A program made the position numbers and the translations under genes. A stretch of DNA of 64,000 nucleotides from CALNZV01 sp942491115 (GTDB lineage Bacteria > Desulfobacterota > Desulfobacteria > Desulfobacterales > UBA5852), in NCBI GenBank assembly GCA_942491115.1, contig CALNZV010000004.1, positions 378,784-442,783 on the forward strand, given 5' to 3'. Shown here piece after piece: positions 1 through 12,118 of the stretch. The notes beneath the pieces are model-generated. The model saw nothing but the letters and a program-made list of their open reading frames with translations, was not told where the DNA came from and ran no database searches. Numbering within the stretch: the first letter of the stretch is position 1; the number at the start of each line of letters is the position of its first letter.

Positions 1-1
1 C

Positions 2-1705
2 GCAGATGACGGCGTATCTTGTGTCCGAACGGGTCCAGCTATGTGTGAATGTACTACTTGTGAAGATGCCTATCCCGAGGAAACTGCTTCCGGTAGGCTG
101 GTCTGTAATGCCTTTTGCCCAGCAGGCGACGGCGATACGGTCGGATGCGTTCCGATCAGTGAAACGTCTTGTGGGTGCGACCCTGACTGTGACGAAATTT
201 TCCCTGATCCCAATGACCCGAACCGCATCCCCTGCAATGGAATTTGTCCAGACGACGGGGGAAGCGGGCCGGGATGCGAACCAACCAACAGTAATACCGC
301 GTGCTCTTGCCCGATTTGTGAACTCGAAATTGTAAAGACTTGCAAGGTGGCACCCTCTTCACCACCAAGTTCGTCTTCCTCTTCTTCTGATGGTGGTAAA
401 TGCAAGGATCTATCGGAACTTACGCTCGTGTGGCGCGGCAGTAGTACTGTCCAAGTGTCCGCAGAAACTGATGACTTAACGCTTCAAACCGAGAGCGGAG
501 ACAGTTTTGTAGCGCCTGGTCAAATCATCACTCTTGGGCCATTTGACGGCAATGATCAAGTTATTAACGTCAACAGTGTAAGAGCCACAATATCTTGAAT
601 GCCGTGTATATGCATCAATTCAACTCATCGACAAGCTCACCTCGCCTATGCCTTTCCTTTAATTTGATTTCTTGTTTCTCTCTTGAAGGGTTCAAGCACT
701 TTCCATATGAGCTGCAGTGATCCCGATATGAACTCGCCTGATGACTGTGATGAACCACAAGGAGATGGAAAGGATGGCAAGTCGAAGGGCGCTAGTCCCG
801 TATTCAATGAATGGTTCATCGTAAGCCTTGTAGCGGACGAAGGAGGCCTCGTTTGTCCAGGGAACGACCCGAACAATGGAAGTGACGGCGATAGTGACGA
901 CGATGGCGATGGAACCGTCGAGTGCACCATCACTTCGAACAACCCCAACTGTGACTCTACCAATCCCGATCAGGTGTCCTGGAAATACAGCGGTGGATCC
1001 GTCCCGAGCGACCAATGCGCCAGCAGTACAATCAGAAATCTCAGGAATGATAAAGGCAAGGAGCACGAGGACTTTACTTGCGGACCAAGTAATGTTTCCG
1101 GACCAATCAGCGTGCAGGGCGACAAGGATTTCGTCGGCAACTTTGTTTTGGGTGACGCGTTTACGATGGATCTCAAGGAAATCAAAGGAGATGACTCTCA
1201 CCGAAACAAGTGTCGGGCGCAACGTCCAATCGATGACTTTCCACACATCATGCTCTCAGGTACCGTTTGTCGTATTCTTACTCGGTCTTTTCTTCTTTAT
1301 CTTGTTTCTCACGACGTCTCTCCTCGCGTTCTTACGTGCTGTTTGCAGCCACTTGAAGTAGGAATGACTGCAGGTGCATTGACACTTGTCGGCTTTGATA
1401 ACAGACGTGGTTCAAATGAAGTCACGTATTTTTATGAGGTTCGCAATGTTGGTGCGGATGCCACGAATGTAGTAATTACTGATAACCAAATTGAAGGAGA
1501 AATTGGATTCATCCCGGTGTTGCTTACAGGTGAAAGCGTAACGCTACCGAAATCTGTAATCCTCGAGACTACGACTACAAACATTGCCACTGCCGTGGGG
1601 ACTTCGAGTGGCGGAGAATGCCGTGGTACAAGTAACCCAGTCGAGGTTACGGTCATTCACTCTAGCGGCGGAAGCAGCGGCAGTGGCAGCAGCTCTCGTC
1701 GTTAG
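2..1705 (+). CDS. Cysteine-rich secreted-type repeat protein, 5'-truncated (paralogue A)
   Basis: The frame is open from base 2, so the start lies outside the window. I read exons 2-577, 689-1259 and 1349-1705; both introns are GT-AG and phase 0. The N-terminal part has repeats of about 40 residues with the pattern C-x-G-x-C-P...G-C...C-x-C-x-x-C-E. A middle domain is rich in Asp, Gly and Cys (STFHMSCSDPD). The C-terminal part (TAGALTLVGF, YEVRNVGADATNVVITD) resembles DUF11/DUF7507-type beta-sandwich repeats of surface proteins. Exon 2 needs one base removed near 1205-1222: the frame before that point and the one reading VQSMTFHTSCSQ after it differ by one. With this correction the exon matches its convergent paralogue and the intron phase is kept. 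The function is unknown; an extracellular or cell-wall protein is an inference from the Cys repeats and the paralogue's signal peptide. Confidence 0.7.
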
Positions 1706-2001
1706 GCTTCTTATCGCTATCAAAGAGAGGTTTGCTTTACATGTTGCATGATTTTATCATCTTTAGCGGTTGATGATAATAATAAGTATTACGTTTTTAA
1801 TCTGTTTCCAGGCTAGCTACAGTAGCTAGTAGCTAGCTTTTGGCACAAGACAGTGAATCCAAAACAAATTTACGTGTTCATATTATATATATTAGAAGTA
1901 ATCCTAATGACATTGGTCCACTGGTGTTAACATTGCTAAATCCCAAACGAATCGTATCGAGCTTCGACAACTCGATTCATATTTAAACTCCGAAACGGTA
2001 C
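1706..2001. other. Convergent intergenic spacer with TAGC repeats
   Basis: This short AT-rich spacer separates the 3' ends of the two convergent cysteine-rich paralogues. It holds a cluster of TAGC-type repeats around 1811-1840 (GCTAGCTACAGTAGCTAG and similar). No ORF or RNA gene is visible; it should hold both polyadenylation regions. Confidence 0.5.
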
Positions 2002-5000
2002 TCACATGAGACGCCGTCCAGATTTCGATTTTGAAGACCCGCCCGGAGGAATGCCCGGAATACCCCCACCAACAGACACGGTCACCGAATCTTCGGCAAC
2101 ACACTCTGCTGTGCTTCCTACGGCGTTACCGGTAACAACAACGACATTAGTCAACGAACCAATGCTTGTCACAGGAATGTTATCGGTCGCCGTGAAACGC
2201 TGAGTCTCCTTTGGCTCCAATGTGAAGGAATCAGAAACAATGTCGCCAATCTGATCGTCAAAAACACCAGTCACCACGACATCTGCATCCATGCAATAGA
2301 AAGCGAAAAGGATTAGAGCAGCAAAGGAAAAGAAGATCAAATCTACAAAGAAAACGTACCAGTATCTCCAGTGTTTGTAACGTCGTAGGTGTATGTGACT
2401 TCATTCGAAATGAGGTTACCATCAAGTCCAACAATCGTCAAGGCACCAGCAGTCAAGCCAGCTGCAATGGGCTGAGAACAAGATGTATGGAACTCCATTG
2501 CTGACGAATCAAGAATGAATGGAAACGTTAGAAATATTATATAATACCACGGGAACAAAGCAGAATATGTATACAGACTTACATTGGACGCCACCAGCGT
2601 TGGACAGGCGGGTGTCCTTAATGGACTTGAGTTCGACAGTGAAAGTTTGTCCAGGTTGGACGGTGCCAGACGCACCATCCACTTGAACATTTACAGCGCT
2701 GCCTGGATTAACAAAGCCACTGCATTCAAAGTCAGTGTGGAACTTGCCCTTTGAGCTTGGCACCTTGTCGATCGTGCTAGACGCACATTGAGCGGCAGGG
2801 TTATTCGGACTCGAACCGCCGTTGAAGAGGAAGGTGATCGTATCAGGCTTACTAGTCTCGCAACTTGGAGGGTTCCTCGGAACAAGAGTACACTCGTCCT
2901 GGCCTCCTTCGGTATCGACCGGAGCGGTGTTACAGGTGAAACCTCCGCCTTTCTCTGACGCGAGACCTTCAAGAGCCCAAAGATTGATTCCTCCGTCATC
3001 TTTCTTGCCATTTCCTTGAAGCTTGCCACAATCCTCTGGGCCATCCATATCGTCATCACTGCAAGAAATGTGAAAGGTACTCGTACCCTAGAAAAACGGA
3101 AATAGACGAAATTTGGTGAGAAAGGTCAAGAAAGCAGCATGCGCCCAAAAGTGATTGCACATTCAAGAGAGAAACGTTCGCAACGATACAACTGACGAAA
3201 AGACATGTACACTTACGCTAATACCGGCTCCTTGCAAAAAGAGCTCCTGGTCATTGTCTCCACTGAGGTTGGTGATCGTGGTACTTGACCGGGCTGGACA
3301 AGACCACCTGGCGCATCCGTTGTCTGCCCTGACACTTGAACAGGCACACTTCCAGTCCAGATAAGCTGAAGGGTTTGAACTTTGCCGTCACAGTCACCAC
3401 CAGTTGGAAGTGGAGCCGTTGGAACGACGCACTTTTTATCAACTGCGATGCTACAAAGAGTGGGTGCCTCGCAAACACATCCGCCTGTCGATTCGACACA
3501 CGCTTGACCAGTCTCGGGGCATAATCCAGAACAGCCACCATCTGGACTGTCAAATTCACAAAGATCGGCACAACCGCACGACTCGTTGTCCTCACTCGGA
3601 ACACAAGCTTGGCCTTCGTTAAAAGGACAAAAGCCACTGCACGAGAATATTCCATCACCAATATCCTCTGGCTCTCCGGCTTCGCAAGGTTCAAGGCACG
3701 CACATTCGCCGTCGCTTACTGCGCATCGTTCGCCAGTAAATGGGCAGACACCGTCGCAACCAGAATCTACAGTTGCTCGTTCACAATCGACTAGGCAAGA
3801 GCAACTTCCTCCCGAATTGACGCATTCCTGATTGGTGAATGGACATCGACCGGTACATCTACCGGCCGCGTTAGGTTCCTGGGCTTCACATCCTTTCGTG
3901 CACGCGCAACCTCCGTCACCATCGGGCGCGCAAACGCCGTCTTCTGCAGGGCAAATGTCTGGGCACTTTCCATTCTCGTCGGGTGTAAAGTCAGTACAAA
4001 CTGGAATCGAAACGTCACACGAGCAGCCACCTGCTCCATCAGGTGAACATTCGCCATCTCCAGGGCAAATGTCAGGGCATTTACCAAAGTCGTCTGGTTT
4101 AAAGTCTTCGCAGATTGGGTCACATGTACAACCATCTTTGCCGTCGAAAACACTATAAGAAGAATGAAAGAGTCAGACGACTGATATGTACATATTGCAA
4201 GAAAGCGTACATATTACTCCGAGTAGAACTTACCATGCATCGGGTGGCACATCACGGGCGCAGAAACCAAAACACTTATTTTTCCTACCAGAGGGAATAG
4301 CGTCCTCGCACTCAGGTCCACAGGTGCAACCTCCGTCCCCATCGGGTCCGCAGATATCACCACTAACTGGACAAAACCCAGGGCATTTTCCTTTTTTGTT
4401 TGGCGTGAGAGATTCACACGGCTTTCTACAAGCGCATCTCTTGCCGTTAATGCTGACACATTCGCCTTCTCCATCAGGACAGGTGGCCCTGCAAATGTCT
4501 TGTCCATTAGGTAAGGTCTCTTCGCAAGTCGGAGGAGGCTTGGCCTCGCAAAGGAAGTGATCAGCTGGAAGAATCTCGAGTTGCTTGCACTTGGTACACT
4601 TGCAACAGTCGCCGGACCTGTCGTTCGCTTTGCAGGGATGTTCATGGTCCTTGGTTCCGCAGAAATCTTCAGTACACACATCGTCAATGAAGTTTCCTTT
4701 CTCAATCGTAAAACGTTTCCAAATCCCAGCAAGGACAAACGTAGCAGTACTTTTTACACCACTTGTCTGGCTTGTAGAGCGGAGTATCGTGGTCGTCACA
4801 AAAGTAATCGATATCGTCTACTTCTCCAGGGAATGGACAACGCTTCTTGAGTCGCTTCTTGGTGAGAAGTCTCTCCATATCGTCTTCTTCATCATCTTGT
4901 TCGTAGGCTTCAACTTGGCCATCCTCGTCGGCGACGAGGACAGTATCGACGGCGCCGTCTCCACGGCGAACACCTGCATTCGCGCTAGAAAGACAAGCAA

Positions 5001-5043
5001 AGAGAATGCCAAGCACCAAAAGCACGGCGTTGGAACTCTTCAT
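2002..5043 (-). CDS. Cysteine-rich acidic secreted repeat protein (paralogue B)
   Basis: Five exons on the minus strand: 5043-4234, 4152-3217, 3087-2583, 2500-2360 and 2282-2002, about 890 residues. The start gives a clear signal peptide (MKSSNAVLLVLGILFACLSS, then ANA). An acidic region with a dibasic KKRLKKR stretch follows, then at least seven Cys-rich repeats of about 40 residues (CPxICPGDGECxPDGxGGCxC type), then the same middle and DUF11-like C-terminal domains as paralogue A (ALTIVGLDGN, YDVTNTGDTDVVV). Two single-base corrections are needed: one T too many in a TTTT run (bases 4710-4713) and one base missing near 3271-3285. Once both are made, every intron phase closes and intron positions match paralogue A. 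It is probably a secreted or cell-wall protein, but I cannot assign it to frustulins, pleuralins or another named family. Confidence 0.7.
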
Positions 5044-5974
5044 GGTCAAGCAACTCAAATCACCTTGATCAAGCAACTTGTGTGATGACACTGTCAGTGA
5101 AAGAAAAAGGCCAAGATTCATAGTCACGAATTTGTTTCAATCATTCCCTTGACGAAACTCCATCGAAAAGCCCACTCTCTCAATGGTGACTGTGAACTAT
5201 TCCTTGCAGAAATGCGTAATGGTTCACTCACAGTTGGCAATAGTCAATTCATTCTCGAACGTGGACGCTTGGCTCTGGCCCTCCCCAGTTGCTTCCGAGG
5301 CTTACGTGGTGGCGCCATAATGACATTTTGAGGGCAGTCCGAAAAGGGAATACAAAAGTCCTTGCGACATGTAGTAATGAGTGTAAAGACGAGGCTGAGC
5401 AAAACAGTGGCATAATAGTGTCAATCACGAGCGCGATCATCATCGAATCACCAACAGCGCCGCGTGATGCTGTTGGTGGGCAGTGATCAGTGGCAAATTG
5501 TCACGGTCACGGAGAATATTCTGAAACACGTTCTATAGAATCGCCTGACTTTGTCATTGGGGCACTTGGCGCTTCCCCGCCCGGAGCCTGGAGCCCTAGC
5601 TAGCACACCCTCGTGGCAGCTAAATTAAAGGACTCGCTCCAACTTATGATTTGTGCAGGTACATGTAAGTATAGCCTCTGAGTCTCCCGGTCCGTTGTCG
5701 AGTGCTGTTGTCTTTTTGCCTTTGCGCGCCCATTCTACACTCCTTACCGCAACCATCTCAGAAACTGTTTGCCTAATCTTATTATTGAGTGCAAGACAGA
5801 CGGTCCAAAAGTCTTTACAGTGAGTGCGCCAAATTGTACTTATTGGTGCGACATTTTTAGTTGATCGAACCAAAGTCTCATCACAACAAAAAAGCCTGAA
5901 CTGTTGATCCTGCCGTCGTTATCTCTGCTCATTATCATCTTTCACTTCCTTGATTACTGCATTATTTATTTATA
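5044..5974. other. Divergent intergenic region
   Basis: About 930 bases between the 5' end of the minus-strand cysteine-rich gene and the plus-strand Claspin-like gene. It must contain both promoters. Short ORFs here have no recognisable domain. A CTAGCTAGC motif occurs near 5596. I see no tRNA or other RNA gene. Confidence 0.5.
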
Positions 5975-8900
5975 ATGTCAGAATCTCCGCTTGCTGAAAA
6001 TCACGACGAGGAATTGCCGTCATCGGAAACCAACGAGACGGCATTTTCACGGTTTGGCGGTACCAATGCTGTTGCCGCGGCGGCTCCATCCCGACGTAAA
6101 TATGGTTCATCCGCCTTGTTGGACGATACCTCCGATAAGAAGCCACTAGGAAATGTCATGAGATCATCTGATCTCTTGGAAATGTCACAACCAGTAGACA
6201 ATTTAGGCGAATCATCCTTGTTTGGCAATGACGACGACGACGAACTTCCCTCCAACAACAGTGGCGCGTGTGCCATGGACAGTGACAATGACGAGAGCGA
6301 CAAGGAAGAACAAGACTTAACTACCAACAAGGAAAATGATTTATTCATGGAAAATGAAACAGAGTTGAATGACAATGAGGAGTTGTCGGAAGCAACAATG
6401 GAAGAACCCAAGAGCCGTGGACGCACGAAAACGTCATTTCGATCCATTTTGGAAACTACCGGTACAGCTTCACCTTTAAGCAAGGAACCGGAAGCCGAGG
6501 ATAACAGTACCACTCTAGATAATTCGTCCGTCTCGGACAACAAGAGTCAGGCCGTCACCTCTGAGACATTGCCAGACGAATCCACCGCCGAACCTCAAAC
6601 TTTGGCCAACGACAGTACTACTCCAGAAGTCTCCAAGGAACAGCCCAATCATGAGTCACTCATTACTTCTATTGACAATCTCTTTGCTCATGCGGATATT
6701 GAGACGGTTACTGTCAAGGACATTGTCAAATCCTTGGAACTAGAGTACAATGTCAAGATTGAAAAGCCCACCAAATCCTTTGTCCGACAGCACCTCAAGG
6801 ACTTAATCGAAGGCAATGTCGAATCGACAGTGGCAGGTACTGCGGAAACTGAAGAAGAACCTCCTTCAGAAAGTGAAGAAGAAGAAGAGGAGGTATCCGA
6901 TGCGGAACAAGGTTTGGATTCCGACTCTTCCGACGACGAAGAACAAGTCAAAAAGTCTAAAAAGAGAAAAAAGTCCAAACGTATTTCACCCCGTCAAAAC
7001 AAGGGTGCTCCCAAAAAGAAGAAACCGTCGCATGTTCGTATTCATGCCGAAATGCTTCGAAAGCGTCGTATTGAAGAACTGCGTGTCCGGAATGAAGAAC
7101 TTCAAGTCAAGCAGAGTAAGGAGGATCAGAAACGTGCCGAACAAATTGCAGCCAAGTTTGAGACTGATACTGATGAATTGCGACTCAAGAGGTTGGAAGA
7201 TCGTTTGGATCTCTTGCAAAAGCTGGATCAAAAGCGAATTCGAGTCGTTTCGGATGAAAGTAAGGGAACGGTGCCGAAAATGGAAAAGACGGAGCCCAAA
7301 GTGTTGGAGAAAGCATCACAAGCAGACGATCAAGTTCCGTCGTTTGCTCCCACTGATGACTCCTCTGATTCAGAGGATGATTTTGAGCTTGAAATTGTTG
7401 GCAAAGATGAATCTCAAATCAATAAAGAGCACGAGACGACGGTTGCAAAGGTAGCATTCTCCGGACAAGCAAATAATGTTGTGGCAAAGTCTTCGGCAAT
7501 TTCCGTGCTCGATAGGGTTGGTGGACTCAAGCCTACCTCCAAGAAGCAGAAACGTTTTATCTCTTCTGATCAACCAGCGGGTTCGCCAGGAAAGAGCATG
7601 ACGGCTCGTGCTGCGCTCCGAAATCGTCTACGAGCCAAGCAACGGAAGGGTGCCAACGATTGGCTTGCTCGTGAGCTCGGATACAAGACTCAGGAGGAAC
7701 ATATGCAAGATTGCATGTTGGTAGAGCAAAAGAAACGAGAAGATGTAATCAAAAGGGAAGAAGAACGTCTTCGTGCCAACGAACGGAAACAGTTGCGAGA
7801 ACGAATGCTCATGGAAGGCAATCAGTATGAAGAATCTGAGGAAGAGGAGGAATACAACCCCAATGAAGAAGCTAAAGCGGAAACCAACGATGGAAACGAG
7901 TCTGATGAAGAAATGGCCCAGGCTCGTGAGATTGAGCAAGAGCAGGATGATGAGGGTGTGACGGAGGATAATTCTGATGTACCGACGAGCTCGGAAGAGC
8001 ACCAACCGCACGACGAAGAAACTTCGCCACATTTAGACAATGACGCCGATGAACCTACAGTCGAGCAACACGAGGAAGATTCTAAATCCAATGAGCTCTC
8101 ATCGACTGTATTTACTGCGAACGATTCCCCAGAGACGCAAAATGTGGCTTCCACGGAAACTACTGATGAAACGTCCGAGACAAAGGTTGACGATAGCACC
8201 AAGGAGACCATTGTCGATGGAGAGGTAGCCGACCCAACAGTGAACGACAATGAAGTATCTGCAGAGGAGACGATTGGCCAATCCAATGATACGGATGCTA
8301 GCACAGACGAGGAAAATGCCGACCACTCGAATAGTCCCGAAACACCGCCGTCGCCTATCGACAATGACGAAGACGAACCTGCCGTACCAATGGATGATGA
8401 GTCGGGCGATGACGAGAAGGAAACCGAATTCAAAGGCGATTCGCCGGGTTCTAAATCAACTTCTCAAGCTGCTCCCAAGGACAGAAACTCGGGATGGAAG
8501 GCCATGCTTCAGAAAGAAGCCGAGAAGCTAAAGAAACAAAAGGCTCGCAAGAATGGAAACGGTCTGGTTGAAGCGGAGGCTGACGAAGAGGAGGAAGAGG
8601 AAGTCGCGGGATTGGAAGATTTTGGCTTTTCGTTGGGTAACAAAAAGAAGGACGACGGTGAAGGAGAAGATGCAGACGCTGACAAGCTTACGGAGGAGGA
8701 TCTCAAGCATGTCGTCGACGATGTATCGGATGACGAGGGTGACGAGGAGGCAGGCGAAGCAGCTCGTAAAGAACTTCAGCAAAAGGAGGAAAAGGAACGA
8801 CACAAGGAGATTATTCGTCGTATGCGTGAAGGTTACGATGGACGACGCGGTGGTATCGCAGGCGGTGGCGCTGGTGCTAGGGGTATGCATCGCTTCGATC

Positions 8901-9932
8901 AACTCGTGGCGGCAGACAACCGCGAAGATGCCAAACGCCTTGGTCTATTGAACGACGACGAACTCGATAGTGATGACGAAGGCAATGGTGCCGGTAAAGG
9001 AGACGACGAGGAGGAGGACGAGACTGCTCTTTTGGACAAAATGCTCAAAGATCGGTTCTTGCACCGAAGTTCGGTTGAAGAACTCGAAGAAAACTTTTCA
9101 AGCGACGACGAGGAAGAAGAAGCTCAAGAAGGTGCGTGTATTAATCGTATTGATGATAATCTTTCACTGCAGTGGCAACTATCTTATCTCATACGTCCGT
9201 TCTCTGTCCTGAAAAGTCAATGATAACGACGATGATGACACGGACGTGAAGGAACAAGATCGGTTGGCGAAACAGTTCTCGAGGCGTGCTCGAATGCAAC
9301 GACTTATTGAACAACATGGAGAAGACGAGGAGTTCTCGCAGCTTCGTCTTATTGACGAGGACGAGACCACGAGACTGGAACTCAAAATGATGAAGGTGTG
9401 TACAAGTATCCGTCGACATTCATCATGTTTTGCTCTTCGTCGTATTGCCTTGCTCACATTCTGCCTCGGTGTCACTTTACAGAGTGTTTCTAGAAAGTCT
9501 CGTGACATCTCCACTAGTTCGTCGTCCAGAGCGGCATCTCAGTCTGGAAGCGATAGTCAGGATTGTTCAGCATTCTTTGCAACGACAACAAGTTCGAAAC
9601 GGTCATCATCGCTTGCTCTCGGTACGAGCAGCCTTTCGCTCGCCCTTCAAGCAAGCCGTGCTTCGAAAAAGAAAAAGACTAGTTTCCTTGGAGGAGTTGG
9701 CGCTTCGAAGGAAATGTCGACCTCGGTGCACAAGTGTCTCTCCATGGGTCATGTCGTCTTTAACAATGGAGGCGACAGCCAGCTCTCCAAAGGGGGGAAA
9801 CAATCGAGAACGAGTAGCAATCTTGGTGGTTCTAGTCAGCTCAAAGGAAAGCGTAAACGGGAAACGATGCAAAAGAGTACCAGCCTATGGTCTGCCGTAT
9901 CTGCAAATGGGTTCAAAAAGAGACGTAGCTAA
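5975..9932 (+). CDS. Claspin/Mrc1-like replication checkpoint protein with a DEK_C-like domain
   Basis: Three exons (5975-9131, 9217-9395, 9483-9932), 1261 residues, very acidic with long Glu/Asp runs and KR-rich patches. Residues about 225-285 form a DEK C-terminal-type helical domain (SIDNLFAHADIETVTVKDIV ... SFVRQHLKDLIEG). A charged coiled coil follows (about 355-430). The C-terminal third carries an MRC1-like signature: VAGLEDFGF after an acidic run, DLKHVVDDVSDDEG, then a basic Gly/Arg segment and LLDKMLKDRFLHR. The last exon is Ser-rich and ends in KKRRS, a likely nuclear signal. Claspin/Mrc1 couples the replicative helicase and polymerase to checkpoint kinases; the DEK_C domain is an unexpected addition. 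The family call rests on composition and the C-terminal signature, so it is moderate; another acidic chromatin protein is possible. Confidence 0.6.
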
Positions 9933-10086
9933 GTCTCTACTACAATAGTAGCAAAGTATGTATGTCGAAGCTTATTGTCAATGCGATTCCCTAGCTAGTG
10001 ACATTGCCCCTTTCAAACTGAACACACCCCTCCAATTCCCTTTCATCTACCCCATATCGAACAGTCTGAATGAAAGACTCAAAGAC

Positions 10087-11811
10087 TCAGTCCTCGTCAC
10101 CATTAGCATTGTTACTATTGCCACCAAAAATTGCCTGTCGAACCCCCCTTAGTACACTTTGATCGGAGCGAGCATTCTCTTCAAACGAAATCAAGTCATC
10201 GCCATCGAATTCCGGACGATGTACCCCCAGTCGACGTTCTCCAAGCCTTCTCACGATACCCAACCCTCCGACGACTGTATACGACACAAATGTCGCAATA
10301 AAAACGGGCGTGATTTGCGGAACCGTCAAGGAGAGTGCCATGGCCACATAGAGAACCAGAGTAAACGGTATCGGAACAAAAATTACCGTGGCACACGCAC
10401 AGCAAGGTACAGCTAGTGATACTGGGAAAATGGACGAGAATGCCAAGCCGACACAAAGCCCGACAAAAACCATGGGAAACAGTGGCCCACCAACCAAACC
10501 AAAGCCCAAACAAAGTGACATGGATACAATCTTACAAAAGGCCATTAATACCAATGATCCGACTTTGATTGATTCTCGATTTTCAATAAGCTGAGCAACA
10601 AATGGGACACCAGATCCAACCAGATATGGATTGGATATTGCTAAGAGTCCATGGAGAGTTCCTGCTAGAGTAGGAAAAAGTACACGTCCAATCCACTTTG
10701 GAGCTCCCACCTTTTCTTCCAGTATATTACAAACCTGGACGCGAATGGTGCGAAAAATGCCAAGAAGAATCAAGGCAAGACTTGCCACCAAGCCACAGAC
10801 AATCCCGAGAGGAACAGCTGCCGCCAAATACCAGGCATGATAGTCATTCCCAATCTCAATAACATTACCAAATGGAATATTCTTTGGCAGTAACGAGTGC
10901 AGCACGACATGAGCAGTGATTGCTGCAGTGCCTGCCAGTGTTACTTGTTCCATAAAGTCATGATCAACGACTGCTTCATTCGCCAAATTCTCTTTGGATA
11001 CAATAGCGTCTAGTGTCATGCCATTGGGTCGTCCAGCAACGGAGAGCTCATGCACAAGTGTCACTCCCAAGATTGGTGAAGGAAAGAGTCCACCGAGTGA
11101 TCCAGCCATGCTGCTAAAGACCCAAGCTGCTTCCGTACGACGATTGACGCAGAGTTTGGTGGCGGCAAACGAAGCGAGACCACTTGCAATCGCACCAAGC
11201 GCCATTTCAGGTCCAAGCGGAGAACCAGTGACCAAGCATACAAAACAGGCGAAAACAGAAAAGAGAGCTTGTACAGGATAACCCTTGAGATCAATAGCAT
11301 CATGATACATGGTTCGGATAGTACCAACCGACGGAGCTTGAGGAATTAATAAAAGGATACTGCAAATGAACCCTCCTCCAGTCGTGACGGCCAACCACCA
11401 GAACTTGGGAGCATCCCCATTATCTGGTAGCTTAAACCACAAGTGTAAGCCTCCATGAACGGCAGTTAAAAATCCCAGGGTGAGCATTCCCAAGATTGCA
11501 CCCAGAAGGGCTGCCACGGGCCAGTCACGAAACCAAAAGGTGCGAGGGACGGGCTTTCCGAGAATGCAAAGCGCCACCAGCTGCACCTCCGTTTCACAAT
11601 CTGCAGTCTCCACACTTTCCTCTTGCACTTGTTCCTCCAAGGAAACTTGTGCTGCGGCTTCAACATTTCCATCTTGTTTCGTGTCGGAGAAAAAGTATGA
11701 TCGCAGCGGAGTTGGATTCGATTCGGCGGCACTTTCTGTTTGCTGCGGCGTCGAGGGCTCCAAGAGAGAATCACTGAGCAAGGCGAAATCAGTTGAGCTT
11801 CCCACCTCCAT
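10087..11811 (-). CDS. ClC-family chloride channel/transporter
   Basis: 574 residues with at least ten hydrophobic segments. ClC signatures appear in order: GSPLGPEMALGA (the GREGP-like loop with the gating Glu), GSLGGLFPSPILG, GSGVPF, and GLVGGPLFPMVF (the GGxFxP element). ClC proteins are homodimeric Cl- channels or Cl-/H+ exchangers of plasma or organelle membranes. No C-terminal CBS domains are present, so it resembles short bacterial-type ClCs more than animal ones. I chose the Met at 11811 (MEVGSS) because it has a purine at -3 and precedes a normal acidic cytosolic tail; the frame stays open upstream to 12042 but that stretch is low-complexity. It is divergent to the DNA glycosylase gene, with about 300 bases between. 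Confidence 0.85.
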   Translation of the reverse strand: MEVGSSTDFALLSDSLLEPSTPQQTESAAESNPTPLRSYFFSDTKQDGNVEAAAQVSLEEQVQEESVETADCETEVQLVALCILGKPVPRTFWFRDWPVAALLGAILGMLTLGFLTAVHGGLHLWFKLPDNGDAPKFWWLAVTTGGGFICSILLLIPQAPSVGTIRTMYHDAIDLKGYPVQALFSVFACFVCLVTGSPLGPEMALGAIASGLASFAATKLCVNRRTEAAWVFSSMAGSLGGLFPSPILGVTLVHELSVAGRPNGMTLDAIVSKENLANEAVVDHDFMEQVTLAGTAAITAHVVLHSLLPKNIPFGNVIEIGNDYHAWYLAAAVPLGIVCGLVASLALILLGIFRTIRVQVCNILEEKVGAPKWIGRVLFPTLAGTLHGLLAISNPYLVGSGVPFVAQLIENRESIKVGSLVLMAFCKIVSMSLCLGFGLVGGPLFPMVFVGLCVGLAFSSIFPVSLAVPCCACATVIFVPIPFTLVLYVAMALSLTVPQITPVFIATFVSYTVVGGLGIVRRLGERRLGVHRPEFDGDDLISFEENARSDQSVLRGVRQAIFGGNSNNANGDED

Positions 11812-12118
11812 CTCTTTACAATACCACAGATTTAAGGGCGATGAAGGAACGACGACGACGACAACGGCAGCAAGAAGATAAGACGGCGATGAATCATGTG
11901 CGCATTGCGCGAAGATCGCAGAAATGTCAATATGCCTTTTGACTTTTCTGGTCATTTCTTTGAAGTAGGCGATGCATGAATGATGGGTGATGGTTGCATA
12001 CCTATGATTGCATCCCTGTCGAGGCAGATAGATACATACCAAGTGTATGATAGTCCGAAACCTCTTGATTTTGACGCACGCTTTTCCTCGAACCTGTGCC
12101 TTTTCTCGTCATCACGTG

